DNA of 64,000 bases from RGDT01 sp964630925 (GTDB taxonomy: Bacteria; Planctomycetota; Planctomycetia; Gemmatales; Gemmataceae), in the NCBI GenBank assembly GCA_964630925.1, contig CAZVZK010000043.1, forward strand, positions 1 to 64,000, read 5' to 3'. Shown in pieces: positions 17,977 to 25,274 of the stretch; positions within the stretch are counted from its first letter, which is position 1; every line of letters begins with the position of its first letter. Made by a program: the position numbers and the translations under genes. The notes under the pieces are model-generated. The model saw nothing but the letters and a program-made list of their open reading frames with translations, made no database searches and was not told the DNA's origin.

Positions 17977-18540
17977 GTGGTCATCACCGAAGTGCGGATC
18001 AAGCTGATGGAGGACGGGAACGAGAACGAGCGCCTGCAGGCGTTCTGCTCGGTGACGTTCGACGACGCGTTCGTGGTCCGCGACCTGAAGATCATCGAGG
18101 GGACCAAGGGGTCCTTCGTCGCCATGCCCAGCCGCAAGCTGACGGACCGCTGCGGCGGCTGCGGCTGCAAGAACCACCTGCGGGCGCGGTTCTGCAACCA
18201 GTGCGGGGGCAAGCTCGACGAGAGCCGTGCCGCCCGCGACCCGGACGGGCGCGTGAAGCTGCACGCGGACATCGCGCACCCGATCAACTCGGCGTGCCGC
18301 GAGGTCATCCAGTCCGCGGTGCTGCGAGCCTTCAACCAGGAGAAGGAGCGGGCCAAGCTGCCTGGCTACGTCTGCACGTACGACGACATCGACGACGGCG
18401 ACTTCACCCCGTCGTACACGCAGGTGGCCACGGAGATGAGCGCCGGGCAGCGCAGCTACCGGACGCGCGGCGGGCACGGCCACGCCCACGCCCACGCGCA
18501 GGCGGAGAAGAAGACCGACTTCGGCGCCGGGGTCATGTGA
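17977..18540 (+). CDS. SpoVG family protein with an inserted zinc ribbon
   Basis: A 187-aa protein. The ends match SpoVG: ITEVRIKLMEDG...LQAFCSVTFDDAFVVRDLKIIEG...GSFVAMPSRK and later DIAHPINSACREVIQSAVLRAF. In ordinary SpoVG these two parts are joined directly; here a Cys4 zinc ribbon (CGGCGCKNHLRARFCNQCGGK) is inserted between them. The tail is His/Ala-rich (HGHAHAHAHA). SpoVG proteins bind DNA or RNA and act as regulators. The start is GTG at 17977 with AGGAGA upstream. It follows ispE and is followed by a strong terminator hairpin at 18626-18660. Confidence 0.9.
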   Translation: MVITEVRIKLMEDGNENERLQAFCSVTFDDAFVVRDLKIIEGTKGSFVAMPSRKLTDRCGGCGCKNHLRARFCNQCGGKLDESRAARDPDGRVKLHADIAHPINSACREVIQSAVLRAFNQEKERAKLPGYVCTYDDIDDGDFTPSYTQVATEMSAGQRSYRTRGGHGHAHAHAQAEKKTDFGAGVM

Positions 18541-18625
18541 CCTGAGGAGCTGACAGCCAGCAACAGCCGGCCGAAGCAAGAACAGGCGAGACGCCGGGCG
18601 TCAGTCCGCCGTGTCTTGATCCGGA

Positions 18626-18660
18626 GGGCGGGGGCGATGACGCCCCCGCCCGCCTCGTTT
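18626..18660 (+). terminator. Probable intrinsic terminator after spoVG
   Basis: A perfect GC stem (GGGCGGGGGCG with CGCCCCCGCCC, loop ATGA) about 90 bases after the spoVG stop, followed by GCCTCGTTT. The T-run is short, which is usual in GC-rich genomes. Confidence 0.7.
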
Positions 18661-18674
18661 CGGGGGGCACGCCG

Positions 18675-18944
18675 GTGGCCCGGACCTTCCTCTGCCTGCT
18701 GGCGCTGGTGGCCGCCCTGCCTTCGGGGTGCGCCGATCCGTCGGAGCTGCACGACCTGAGGAAGGAGCGGGACCGCCTCGTGGCCCGGCGCGACGCCCTC
18801 GAGAAGCAGATCGGCTCGCTGACGACGGGGAAGACGGCGTACACCGAGGCGGAGAAGCAGACGCTGGGGCCGCTGGCGATCGAGCTGAACAAGATCAAGA
18901 ACGAGCTGGCCGGCGTGAACGACAAGATCAGCCGGCTGGACTAG
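18675..18944 (+). CDS. Small coiled-coil lipoprotein
   Basis: An 89-aa protein started by GTG (18675) after a G-rich ribosome site. The hydrophobic leader ends in a lipobox-like LPSGC, so lipid anchoring at the Cys is expected. The remaining 70 residues are strongly charged heptad-like helix (HDLRKERDRLVARRDALEKQ and NKIKNELAGVNDKISRLD), indicating coiled coil. No domain family recognised. Confidence 0.75.
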   Translation: MARTFLCLLALVAALPSGCADPSELHDLRKERDRLVARRDALEKQIGSLTTGKTAYTEAEKQTLGPLAIELNKIKNELAGVNDKISRLD

Positions 18945-18985
18945 GGGGGCCGTAAGATGAAGGTGCCCGTGCCGGAGCCCCCCTC

Positions 18986-19455
18986 ATGGCCCGCGTCCTC
19001 AAGCCGCCCGCCCCCTCGATCTGGCCACCGGCGAACGCTCCGTCTTTCTGGGCGGCTCCATCGAGATGGGCCTCGCCGGGCCGTGGCAGTCGGCCGTCGA
19101 AAGCGCCCTCGCCGACCTGCCCGTCACGGTCCTCAACCCGCGGCGCGACGAGTGGGATTCCACCTGGGAGCAGTCCATCCACGCCGCCCCCTTCCGCGGG
19201 CAGGTCGAGTGGGAGCTGGACGCCCAGGAGCGTGCGTCGGTCATCCTCCTGTATTTCGACCCCGCCACGAAGGCCCCGATCACCTTGCTGGAGCTGGGCC
19301 TGTTCGCCCGCACCGGGAAGGTGATCGTGTGCTGCCCCGCCGGCTTCTGGCGGCGCGGCAACGTCGAGATCGTTTGCGCCCGCTTCGGCGTCCCGCTCGT
19401 CGATTTGCTACCCGCCCTGATCGCCCTGGCCCGAGAACGCTTCGCCGGGGCGTAG
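18986..19455 (+). pseudogene. Nucleoside 2-deoxyribosyltransferase-like gene with an apparent 1-base frameshift
   Basis: The protein from the ATG at 19066 (129 aa) begins inside the family's first strand: the in-frame codons upstream read ERSVFLGGSIEMG, the expected N-terminal glycine loop, but no start codon exists in that frame before a stop at 18958. The ATG at 18986 opens the neighbouring frame as MARVLKPPAP and would join this reading if one C were added to the C5 run at 19011-19015, giving KPPAPLDLATGERSVFLGG. The body has the DUF4406/nucleoside deoxyribosyltransferase pattern with WELDAQERASVILLYFDP and TLLELGLFA (catalytic-type Glu). Either a homopolymer sequencing error or a real frameshift. 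The 3' end overlaps scpA by 48 bases. Confidence 0.75.
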
Positions 19456-20145
19456 GCGGATGTCGCCGCGCGGCTCCGCCTGCTCCGGCATCACTTGACG
19501 GCCCTTGGCCAGCTCCAGCACCGCCTGGAACAGCCCGATCAGCCGCGCCCAGGTGCGCGGCGGCGTGAACACCTGGGAGAACATCAGGCCGCCCGTCTCG
19601 CGGACACGCGCCAGCACGTTCTCCATGTGGACGTGGAGGGGCGTCTGATCGACGACGACCGCCTGGGTCGCCTGCGCCGCCGTCTCGCGCATCAGACGCC
19701 CGAACGCGCTGACGAGGTCCCACAGCTCGACGGGCCGCAGGGAAGCCGCCTTCGCCGGCTCCGGGGCCGACACGCGGCCGAAGCGTCGGGCCTGCTCGTT
19801 CGCCCGCGCGTCGAGGGCCTCGGCGGCCTGCTTGAAGCGCTTGTACTCCAGGAGCTGCTTGACCAGCTCGCGGCGCGGGTCCTCCATCTCGCCCGCCTCC
19901 TCGACCTCCGGGCGGGGGAGGAGCATCTTGCTCTTGATCTCCATGAGCTGCGCCGCCACGACGAGGAACTCGCCGGCCCGCTCCACGTCGATGATCTTCA
20001 GCACGTCGAGGTGGCGGGTGAACGACGCCGCGATGTGGGCGATGGGGATGTCGAGGATGTCGACCTCGTCGCGTTTGACGAGGTAGAGCAGCAGGTCCAG
20101 CGGCCCCTGAAACGCCTCCAGCTCGACCTTGTAGTCCGCGTCCAT
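19408..20145 (-). CDS. scpA: Segregation and condensation protein A
   Basis: A 245-aa kleisin that bridges SMC heads in the bacterial condensin. YKVELEAFQGPLDLLLYLV and EVDILDIPIAHIAASFT form the conserved N-terminal kleisin block, followed by LVVAAQLMEIKSKMLLP, all strong ScpA signatures. The C-terminal winged-helix region is weaker (VFTPPRTWARLIGLFQAVLELAK). ScpB is not in the window. The ATG at 20145 starts the conserved block; longer frames upstream are not supported. The C-terminal tail lies antisense to the nucleoside deoxyribosyltransferase-like gene. Confidence 0.92.
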   Translation of the reverse strand: MDADYKVELEAFQGPLDLLLYLVKRDEVDILDIPIAHIAASFTRHLDVLKIIDVERAGEFLVVAAQLMEIKSKMLLPRPEVEEAGEMEDPRRELVKQLLEYKRFKQAAEALDARANEQARRFGRVSAPEPAKAASLRPVELWDLVSAFGRLMRETAAQATQAVVVDQTPLHVHMENVLARVRETGGLMFSQVFTPPRTWARLIGLFQAVLELAKGRQVMPEQAEPRGDIRLRPGEAFSGQGDQGG

Positions 20146-20187
20146 GCCGGGGCCTATAGCGTCGGGCCGCCCGCCACGCAACGCCGG

Positions 20188-21255
20188 TCACCAGGGGAAG
20201 AGCGTCGCCAGGAGGCGGGCCAGCAGGATCACCCCGAGCCCCCAGATCGCCAGCAGCGCCAGCGGCTTGCGGCTCGAATCCTGGAACGGGAACTCCCACA
20301 CGCCGCTGAACAGCAGGCTCGCGGGGGGCGGCTTCACCTCGCGCGTGCGCAGCGCCACCTCGCGCTCGATCTCCTCCTTGCGTAGCTCCGTGATCGGCGC
20401 GGGGGGCGGCCCCGTCAGCGGCTCCGGGTCGGCCACCGCGTAGGGGTCCGGCACGTCCTCCTCATACGAGGGCCGGCGCCGCGGCGCCTCCTCCGCCGGC
20501 GGCAGCTCGCGCACCGCGTAGCGGATGGACTCCTCCTCGGGCGGCGGGGCTGGCTCGGGCTCGGGCTCGGTGTCGGCCCACGGGTCCGTCACCTCGGCGC
20601 GGACACGCTTGCCCTTCTTCGCCTTCTTCTCGCCCTTCGCCGGCCTGGCGGACGGCTTCGGGGCCGCCTCCGGCTCGCGGTCCCCCTGGGCGATCATGAA
20701 TCCCAGCCGCCCGAGCAGGCGGGCGTGGATGAGCAGCACCGCCGACCCCAGCACCGCCGCCACGGGCACCGTCGGCCAGGACACGGTGAACATCGCCAGA
20801 TACGCCAGCCCCCCCAGGGCGCCCAGCAGGATGCCGGTGAGGACGTAGAACCCGAGCACCGTCGGCAGTCCCTTCACGAGGGCCACGACGGCGCCGGGCC
20901 GCTGCATGAACAGGAGCCCCGGAGGGAACAGGAGCCACACGGCCAAGACGATCAGGACCGTGGTGCGGAGTGGGGCGTCGTCGGGCAGCAGCACCGGGCC
21001 GAGCCAGCGCGACAGGAGGCCGGCGGGGATGAGCCAGATGGCGAGGGCGCCGAGGAGGTAGGCGGATTGGGGCAGCCAGTCGGCGATGGCCTCGTCGGGC
21101 CAGTGGACCTCGTCCTGGCCGGCGGCGGTGCCCTGGGCGACGAGGAGGTAGACGCGGGCCGCCAGGGCCGCGACGTAGCCGGCGAGCATCACGAACAGCA
21201 CGCCGAAGCAGACGAAGAGGATGGCGTTGCCGGCCTGTCCGACGAAGGCGAACAC
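20188..21255 (-). CDS. Multi-pass membrane protein with charged cytoplasmic loop, unknown function
   Basis: A 355-aa protein with five or six hydrophobic helices in the first 200 residues (for example ILFVCFGVLFVMLAGYVAAL, TTVLIVLAVWLLFPPGLLFM), a long Pro/Glu/Lys-rich region (210-310) with many EPEPEP-like acidic runs, and one final helix near the C-terminus (LLAIWGLGVILLARLLATL). The layout is common in planctomycete membrane proteins. GTG start at 21255 with GAGGG upstream. It lies 42 bases upstream of scpA on the same strand, so the two may be co-transcribed. No family recognised. Confidence 0.8.
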   Translation of the reverse strand: MFAFVGQAGNAILFVCFGVLFVMLAGYVAALAARVYLLVAQGTAAGQDEVHWPDEAIADWLPQSAYLLGALAIWLIPAGLLSRWLGPVLLPDDAPLRTTVLIVLAVWLLFPPGLLFMQRPGAVVALVKGLPTVLGFYVLTGILLGALGGLAYLAMFTVSWPTVPVAAVLGSAVLLIHARLLGRLGFMIAQGDREPEAAPKPSARPAKGEKKAKKGKRVRAEVTDPWADTEPEPEPAPPPEEESIRYAVRELPPAEEAPRRRPSYEEDVPDPYAVADPEPLTGPPPAPITELRKEEIEREVALRTREVKPPPASLLFSGVWEFPFQDSSRKPLALLAIWGLGVILLARLLATLFPW

Positions 21256-21330
21256 GGCGAGCCCTCACGCGGCGGCGACAGCGTCATCGTATCAGACGCG
21301 GGGGCCGTGTGGCGTCGCCCGGCGCGCGCC

Positions 21331-21358
21331 GGGGGGCGTCGGGCCCCCGACGCCCCCC
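21331..21358. terminator. Strong GC hairpin between two minus-strand genes
   Basis: GGGGGGCGTCGGG pairs perfectly with CCCGACGCCCCCC over 13 bp with a two-base loop. It sits between the end of the Met/Cys-rich gene (21380) and the start of the membrane protein gene (21255). There is no T-run on the minus strand, so termination is plausible but not certain. Confidence 0.5.
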
Positions 21359-21379
21359 TCGCGACACGCCGCGGGCGGA

Positions 21380-21829
21380 TCAGCAGCCGCAGCAGACGGG
21401 TGTGCCGTTCATCATCACGCAGCACATGCAGCCGGCCTTGCACATCGTGGCGCAGCAGTCGCAGCACGCCTGGATCATCTCGCAGCACTTGGCGTCGCCC
21501 GAGGTGCACGTCATCATGCAGCCCGTGGCGGTCATGTCGCACTTGCACATGCCCATCGTCATCGTGCAGCAACAGACGGTCATGCCGTTCATCATCATGT
21601 TCATGCTGCACATCCCGCCGGCCATCATGGAGCACAGGTGCTGCATCATGCTGCGGGCGGTCGGGTCGTCACAGTCCATCATGACCTTCATGCCGCCGGC
21701 GCACTTCTCGAACTTCATGGTGCAGCGCGGCATCATCATCCAGGCCTGGGCCGGCATCGTCCCGCCCATCGTGCCCGGCATGCCCATCCCGGCAGGCATC
21801 GACTGGCGCTCCATCATCATCGTGTTCAT
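21380..21829 (-). CDS. Extreme Met/Cys-rich protein, probable metal binder
   Basis: A 149-aa protein of which, by hand count, about 37 residues are Met and about 25 Cys. It begins MNTMMMERQSMPAGMGMPG; the C-terminal two thirds is dense in CC, CxC, CxxC and MM motifs (for example CCCTMTMGMCKC, ACCDCC, CCVMMNG). Met/Cys clusters of this sort bind Cu(I) or related soft metals in other proteins; the metal here is inference. No signal peptide. The ATG at 21829 has GGAGAT upstream; an open frame extends further but lacks this composition. Nothing I recognise matches it in full. Confidence 0.8.
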   Translation of the reverse strand: MNTMMMERQSMPAGMGMPGTMGGTMPAQAWMMMPRCTMKFEKCAGGMKVMMDCDDPTARSMMQHLCSMMAGGMCSMNMMMNGMTVCCCTMTMGMCKCDMTATGCMMTCTSGDAKCCEMIQACCDCCATMCKAGCMCCVMMNGTPVCCGC

Positions 21830-22137
21830 CGTCCGATCTCCGCTCGTGTTGTCGTTCCCACGCCCACACGATAGGGCCTCGCCCTGTGTCACTTCAACCC
21901 CTTCTCCCCACCTTCCGCTCTCGATTCCGCCCCGGCCCGGCGACTCCGTCATCTCCGGGTGTCGAATCATGAGTAGGCCCCCCTCTCAAAGGCCGCTAAT
22001 CATGACCTCTGAATTCGACTTTGCCTGCTGACCGGCGATTTTGAACTTTTCGAGCAAGGGCGGACTTGCCTAATCACGATAAAAACGCTAAGATTGCTGA
22101 TGTATTGGAGAGAGGCCCGCCTTGAACGAGGTGTGAG
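21830..22137. other. Intergenic, relatively AT-rich, with promoter signal
   Basis: 308 bases separate the divergent Met/Cys-rich gene and a small plus-strand ORF. The right half (about 22000-22110) is clearly more AT-rich than its surroundings and carries the promoter described at 22066-22094. No RNA gene recognised. Confidence 0.7.
22066..22094 (+). promoter_or_regulatory. Candidate sigma-70-type promoter
   Basis: TTGCCT (22066-22071) and TAAGAT (22089-22094) are separated by exactly 17 bases in an AT-rich stretch, close to the TTGACA/TATAAT consensus. The small ORF at 22138 starts about 40 bases downstream. Confidence 0.5.
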
Positions 22138-22347
22138 ATGACGGCGCACCGGCTGCCCTGGCTGAAGACGGAAGCACAGATCCTGACGGGGGCGCCGGGT
22201 TTCGTGGCCTGCCCACCGGCGCTCATGGCGGCGTGGCCGGGCGGCGAGTGCCCGTGGCGGGCGGTCTACGAGGTGGCGCTGGAGCGGGCGCGGCGTGTCG
22301 TGGCCCCGAGCCTGGCCGAGCGCCTCTACCGGAACATCGACAACTGA
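22138..22347 (+). CDS. Small hypothetical protein (69 aa)
   Basis: A 69-aa protein, MTAHRLPWLKTEAQILTG..., without a recognised domain. Support for a real gene is positional: a good -35/-10 pair at 22066-22094, a GAGGTG ribosome site just before the ATG, and a classic hairpin-plus-T terminator 26 bases after the stop. The motif CPWRAVYEVALERARR looks like a small amphipathic helix. Function unknown. Confidence 0.6.
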   Translation: MTAHRLPWLKTEAQILTGAPGFVACPPALMAAWPGGECPWRAVYEVALERARRVVAPSLAERLYRNIDN

Positions 22348-22372
22348 CCGTGCGGTGATGGGTGGAACCGTC

Positions 22373-22411
22373 AGGCGGGCCGGCGCGAGGAGCGCCCCGG
22401 CCCGCCTTTTC
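22373..22411 (+). terminator. Intrinsic terminator after the 69-aa ORF
   Basis: AGGCGGGCCGG pairs with CCGGCCCGCCT around a GC-rich loop and is followed by TTTTCGTTT. This is the clearest rho-independent terminator on the plus strand in the window. Confidence 0.8.
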
Positions 22412-22460
22412 GTTTCCCTGGCGTGGGATGGCCCCCCGGCGGCCCCAGGCGGGCGGGCCC

Positions 22461-23303
22461 TCAGACGGCCCGTGCCAGGGTCACCAGGCAGGCGTGGTGG
22501 TGGAAGCCACGCCAGGAGCGGCCCTCGAAGTGGCCCAGGCCGAGGCGCTCCAGATCGGCTCTGGCGCCGGCCAGCCCGCCCCCCTCGGGGACGGGGCGGA
22601 TGCCCAGGCCGCGGGCGGCGAGGGCCGGGGCGACGTCCTCGGGCCATTCCCAGCCCAGGCCGGCGCCGACGCCGTCGGCGCGCAACCCGGCGGCGAGGGC
22701 CTCGTCGATGAGGGCGAAGGCCACGTCGGCGCGGCCGAGCGGGGCGTGCTCGCGCTCTGGGACGCCGGCCCGGCGGAGGGCGTCCGCGTCCTGCCGCCAG
22801 GCCCTGGGGAGGTAGAGCCGCAGGGCGAGGGGCACGGCCCCCGCCGGGCCGACGTGGTGCAACAGGACGGCGAGCTGACAGCTCACCTTGCGTCCGAGGG
22901 CGCGGCTGTGCTGGCGGAACGCCCCGACCGAATGCCGGCCTTGCTTGGGGAGGACGACCTCATCCACGACCAGGGTGCCGTCATGGCCACGCAGCGAGGC
23001 GTGGAACCGCCGCCACAGCTCGTTCTCGTCCCAGGGGCTGGCGGTGACGAAGTGGCCCAACCCCTGGGCGATATCCTCCAACCCGCCCGCCCCCAGGGAC
23101 CGGGCGATCCCCTCAATGGTGCGGCGGCCCTCCGCCGCCAGGAGGCCCTGGATGTAGAGGGCGGCCCAGCGGGCCTGGTCGCGGCGGCGGAAGGCGCCGC
23201 GATACGGCTCCAGGAACGCCCGCACACGCCCGGCAAGCTCCGACTCGATCACGGTGACCACCGGCGTCCTCCGAATCATGATAATAATGACAAGGTTATT
23301 CAT
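22461..23303 (-). CDS. IS701-type transposase, internally shortened
   Basis: A 280-aa DDE-type protein from the ATG at 23303 (ATG 23279 also possible). Early and late family blocks are present: LVVDEVVLPKQGRHSVGAF holds the first catalytic Asp, RLYLPRAWRQDADALRRAGVPE the middle, and HFEGRSWRGFHHH the C-terminal end. The usual ADxGYGDN block with the second Asp reads GAGLGWEWPED, and from recall of the family about 100 residues that normally precede HFEGRSW are missing; full-length relatives are about 400 aa or more. The frame is open throughout. It is a decayed or domesticated transposase rather than an active one. No terminal inverted repeats were found. Confidence 0.8.
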   Translation of the reverse strand: MNNLVIIIMIRRTPVVTVIESELAGRVRAFLEPYRGAFRRRDQARWAALYIQGLLAAEGRRTIEGIARSLGAGGLEDIAQGLGHFVTASPWDENELWRRFHASLRGHDGTLVVDEVVLPKQGRHSVGAFRQHSRALGRKVSCQLAVLLHHVGPAGAVPLALRLYLPRAWRQDADALRRAGVPEREHAPLGRADVAFALIDEALAAGLRADGVGAGLGWEWPEDVAPALAARGLGIRPVPEGGGLAGARADLERLGLGHFEGRSWRGFHHHACLVTLARAV

Positions 23304-23308
23304 GATTA
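23274..23308. repeat. AT-rich imperfect palindrome at the transposase start
   Basis: AATCATGATAATAA (23274-23287) faces TTATTCATGATT (23297-23308). Both candidate ATG codons of the transposase lie inside it. It might be an operator or the remnant of an insertion-sequence end. Confidence 0.5.
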
Positions 23309-23435
23309 TGGACAGTATGCCGGGCGGCGTGGCCGATGTCCAGGGAAAAACTCCGTCGGTGGTGAGTGCGTCAAGTCGGGGCCTGGACCTGACCGGGTCA
23401 AGACGCCCACCCTGCGGATCGGCGTTTCCCCCCCT

Positions 23436-23463
23436 TTGCACGGCAAGAACGAGGATATATTAT
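23436..23463 (+). promoter_or_regulatory. Candidate promoter upstream of the DUF1559 gene
   Basis: TTGCAC (23436-23441), 16 bases, then TATTAT (23458-23463) inside GATATATTATC, an AT-rich island in GC-rich DNA. The downstream DUF1559 frame opens about 120 bases later. Confidence 0.4.
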
Positions 23464-23591
23464 CATGACGGTTGTGATACTCGTCATTAGCCCACGGCCG
23501 GACCGGGACTGGGGGCCGGCGTGGGTGAGATGGCACGGGCCGCGCCGCGTGAGCGGCGTGGACGGGGAGGCCTTGCGCCCGGAGGGACGGA

Positions 23592-24776
23592 ATGGTACGG
23601 ATCATCTGGAAGGACCGCGCGTTCGAGCTGCGCCGCGTCGTGGTGCGTCGGGGGGACAGGGGGAGGTACGAGTCGGCGGTGCGCGGGCTGGCGTGCCGGC
23701 TCGGGGTGCCCGTGGCCGACGACTCCACGCCCCCGGCAGCGGGTGACCTGTGGGTCGGCAGCTCGCCTGCGGGCGGCCCCGCCTCTGCCGGCGAGGTGGC
23801 GTTCGCCGGGCAGGCGGAGGTGCCCCTCGCCGTGGCCCGGCTGCACGAGGCGGCGGTCCGCCTCGCCCCGCGTTCACGCCCCGCGTTCACGCTGATCGAG
23901 TTGCTGGTGGTGATCGCCATCATCGCCATCCTGATCGGCCTGCTCCTCCCCGCGGTGCAGCGGGTGCGCGAGGCGGCGGCGCGCATGCAGTGCGCCAACA
24001 ACCTGAAGCAGATCGGCTTGGCCACGCACTCGTTCCACGACACCCACCAGGCCCTGGTGCCGGCCTTCATCGGCAACAACTCCGCCGACCCGGACGGCTG
24101 GGCGACCTGGGCCGTCCTCCTCCTGCCGTATCTGGAGCAGGGGAGTCTTTACGCCCTCTGGGACATCCGGTACCCGGCGTCGAGGCAGAAGCCCGCCGCG
24201 TACCAGACGCAGGTCAAGGCGTACCTGTGCCCGTCGCGGCCGCCGGCGGTCCTGAGCAAGAACGACTTCGCCACGCCCGGCGGCGCGCTGTCGGACTACG
24301 CGGCGGCGTTCGGGACAGGGGCCGACTTCCGCAGGTCGAACGGGGCGATCATCCCCGCGCTGGGGGCCGTCGGCAAGGACGGCGCCGGCGACCCGGCCGT
24401 GCTGAGCTGGTCGGGGCAGGTGAGCCTCCTGGGCATCACCGACGGGACCAGCCAGACGCTGATGTTCGGCGAGAAGCACATCCGCCCGAATTCGCTGCGT
24501 GGCAAGAACGAGGACCGCAGCGTCTTCGGCGGGCAGAACAACTCCATCCGCCGCATGGCCGGCGTCGACGACGACGGCACGACGCGGGCGCTGCGCCCGC
24601 CGCGGGATCAGAACGGAGCGCGGGCCAACGAGAGCTTCGGCGGCCCGCACCCCGGCGTGTGCCACTTCGTCTTCTGCGACGGCAGCGTCAAGGGGATCTC
24701 CACGGGCACCAGCCTCGCCACGCTGACGCTGCTCGTCACGCGGAACGACGGCCAGCCCATCGATAACGGATATTGA
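23592..24776 (+). CDS. DUF1559 prepilin-like protein with long N-terminal extension
   Basis: A 394-aa DUF1559 protein, the large planctomycete family of type IV prepilin/pseudopilin-like proteins. The class III-type cleavage and methylation site RPAFTLIELLVVIAII starts at residue 96, followed by NNLKQIGLATHSFHD and the C-terminal H-X9-DG type block FCDGSVKGIS. Normally the site lies within the first 10-20 residues. Either the protein really has a 95-residue leader (MVRIIWKDRAFELRR...) or translation starts at the GTG at 23832, which gives a 16-residue leader of ordinary length. A lipoprotein gene follows at once. Confidence 0.85.
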   Translation: MVRIIWKDRAFELRRVVVRRGDRGRYESAVRGLACRLGVPVADDSTPPAAGDLWVGSSPAGGPASAGEVAFAGQAEVPLAVARLHEAAVRLAPRSRPAFTLIELLVVIAIIAILIGLLLPAVQRVREAAARMQCANNLKQIGLATHSFHDTHQALVPAFIGNNSADPDGWATWAVLLLPYLEQGSLYALWDIRYPASRQKPAAYQTQVKAYLCPSRPPAVLSKNDFATPGGALSDYAAAFGTGADFRRSNGAIIPALGAVGKDGAGDPAVLSWSGQVSLLGITDGTSQTLMFGEKHIRPNSLRGKNEDRSVFGGQNNSIRRMAGVDDDGTTRALRPPRDQNGARANESFGGPHPGVCHFVFCDGSVKGISTGTSLATLTLLVTRNDGQPIDNGY

Positions 24777-24787
24777 GGGGTGCGGCC

Positions 24788-25192
24788 ATGCGGCTCGGTG
24801 TCCTCTTCATCGCCCTCTCCCTCGGCTGCGCGCCCGGCGGCCCGCCGGTCCACACGGTACGCGGCAAGGTGGTCCTGCCCGGCGGTGACGTGGGGCTGTT
24901 GGCCGGGCACCACGTCGAGGCGGCCCTGGTCGACGACCCGGCGGTGACCGCGTCGGGCGTCATCGGGCCGGACGGCACGTTCACCCTGGAGACCCTGCAC
25001 GCCGGGCGCATCCTGCGCGGGGCGCGCGAGGGGGCGTACCGGGTGCGCATCTACCCCGCCGACGAGGACGAGGCCGGCAGGAGGCGGCCCCCGCCGCCGG
25101 TCGCGGCCCGGTACCTCGATTTCGAGTCGTCCGGCCTGACCCTTGCCGTCCCCCCGGCCGGCGAGGTCGTCCTCGACCTGACGGGGTCGTAG
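24788..25192 (+). CDS. Small lipoprotein, transthyretin/carboxypeptidase-regulatory-like
   Basis: A 134-aa protein with lipobox-like LSLGC at the end of the leader. The pattern VRGKVVLPGGDVG...IGPDGTFTLETLHAG...YRVRIYP is that of the small beta-sandwich proteins that commonly follow DUF1559 genes in planctomycetes. It starts 11 bases after the DUF1559 stop and is surely co-transcribed. Probably a cell-envelope partner of the pilin-like protein; the role is unknown. Confidence 0.8.
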   Translation: MRLGVLFIALSLGCAPGGPPVHTVRGKVVLPGGDVGLLAGHHVEAALVDDPAVTASGVIGPDGTFTLETLHAGRILRGAREGAYRVRIYPADEDEAGRRRPPPPVAARYLDFESSGLTLAVPPAGEVVLDLTGS

Positions 25193-25274
25193 GCCCGCCG
25201 GAATCGCAGCTCCCATGCCCCGTCGATCTGGTACACTTGCCCCAACACCCCAAACGAAGTCGGGAGCAATCCTG

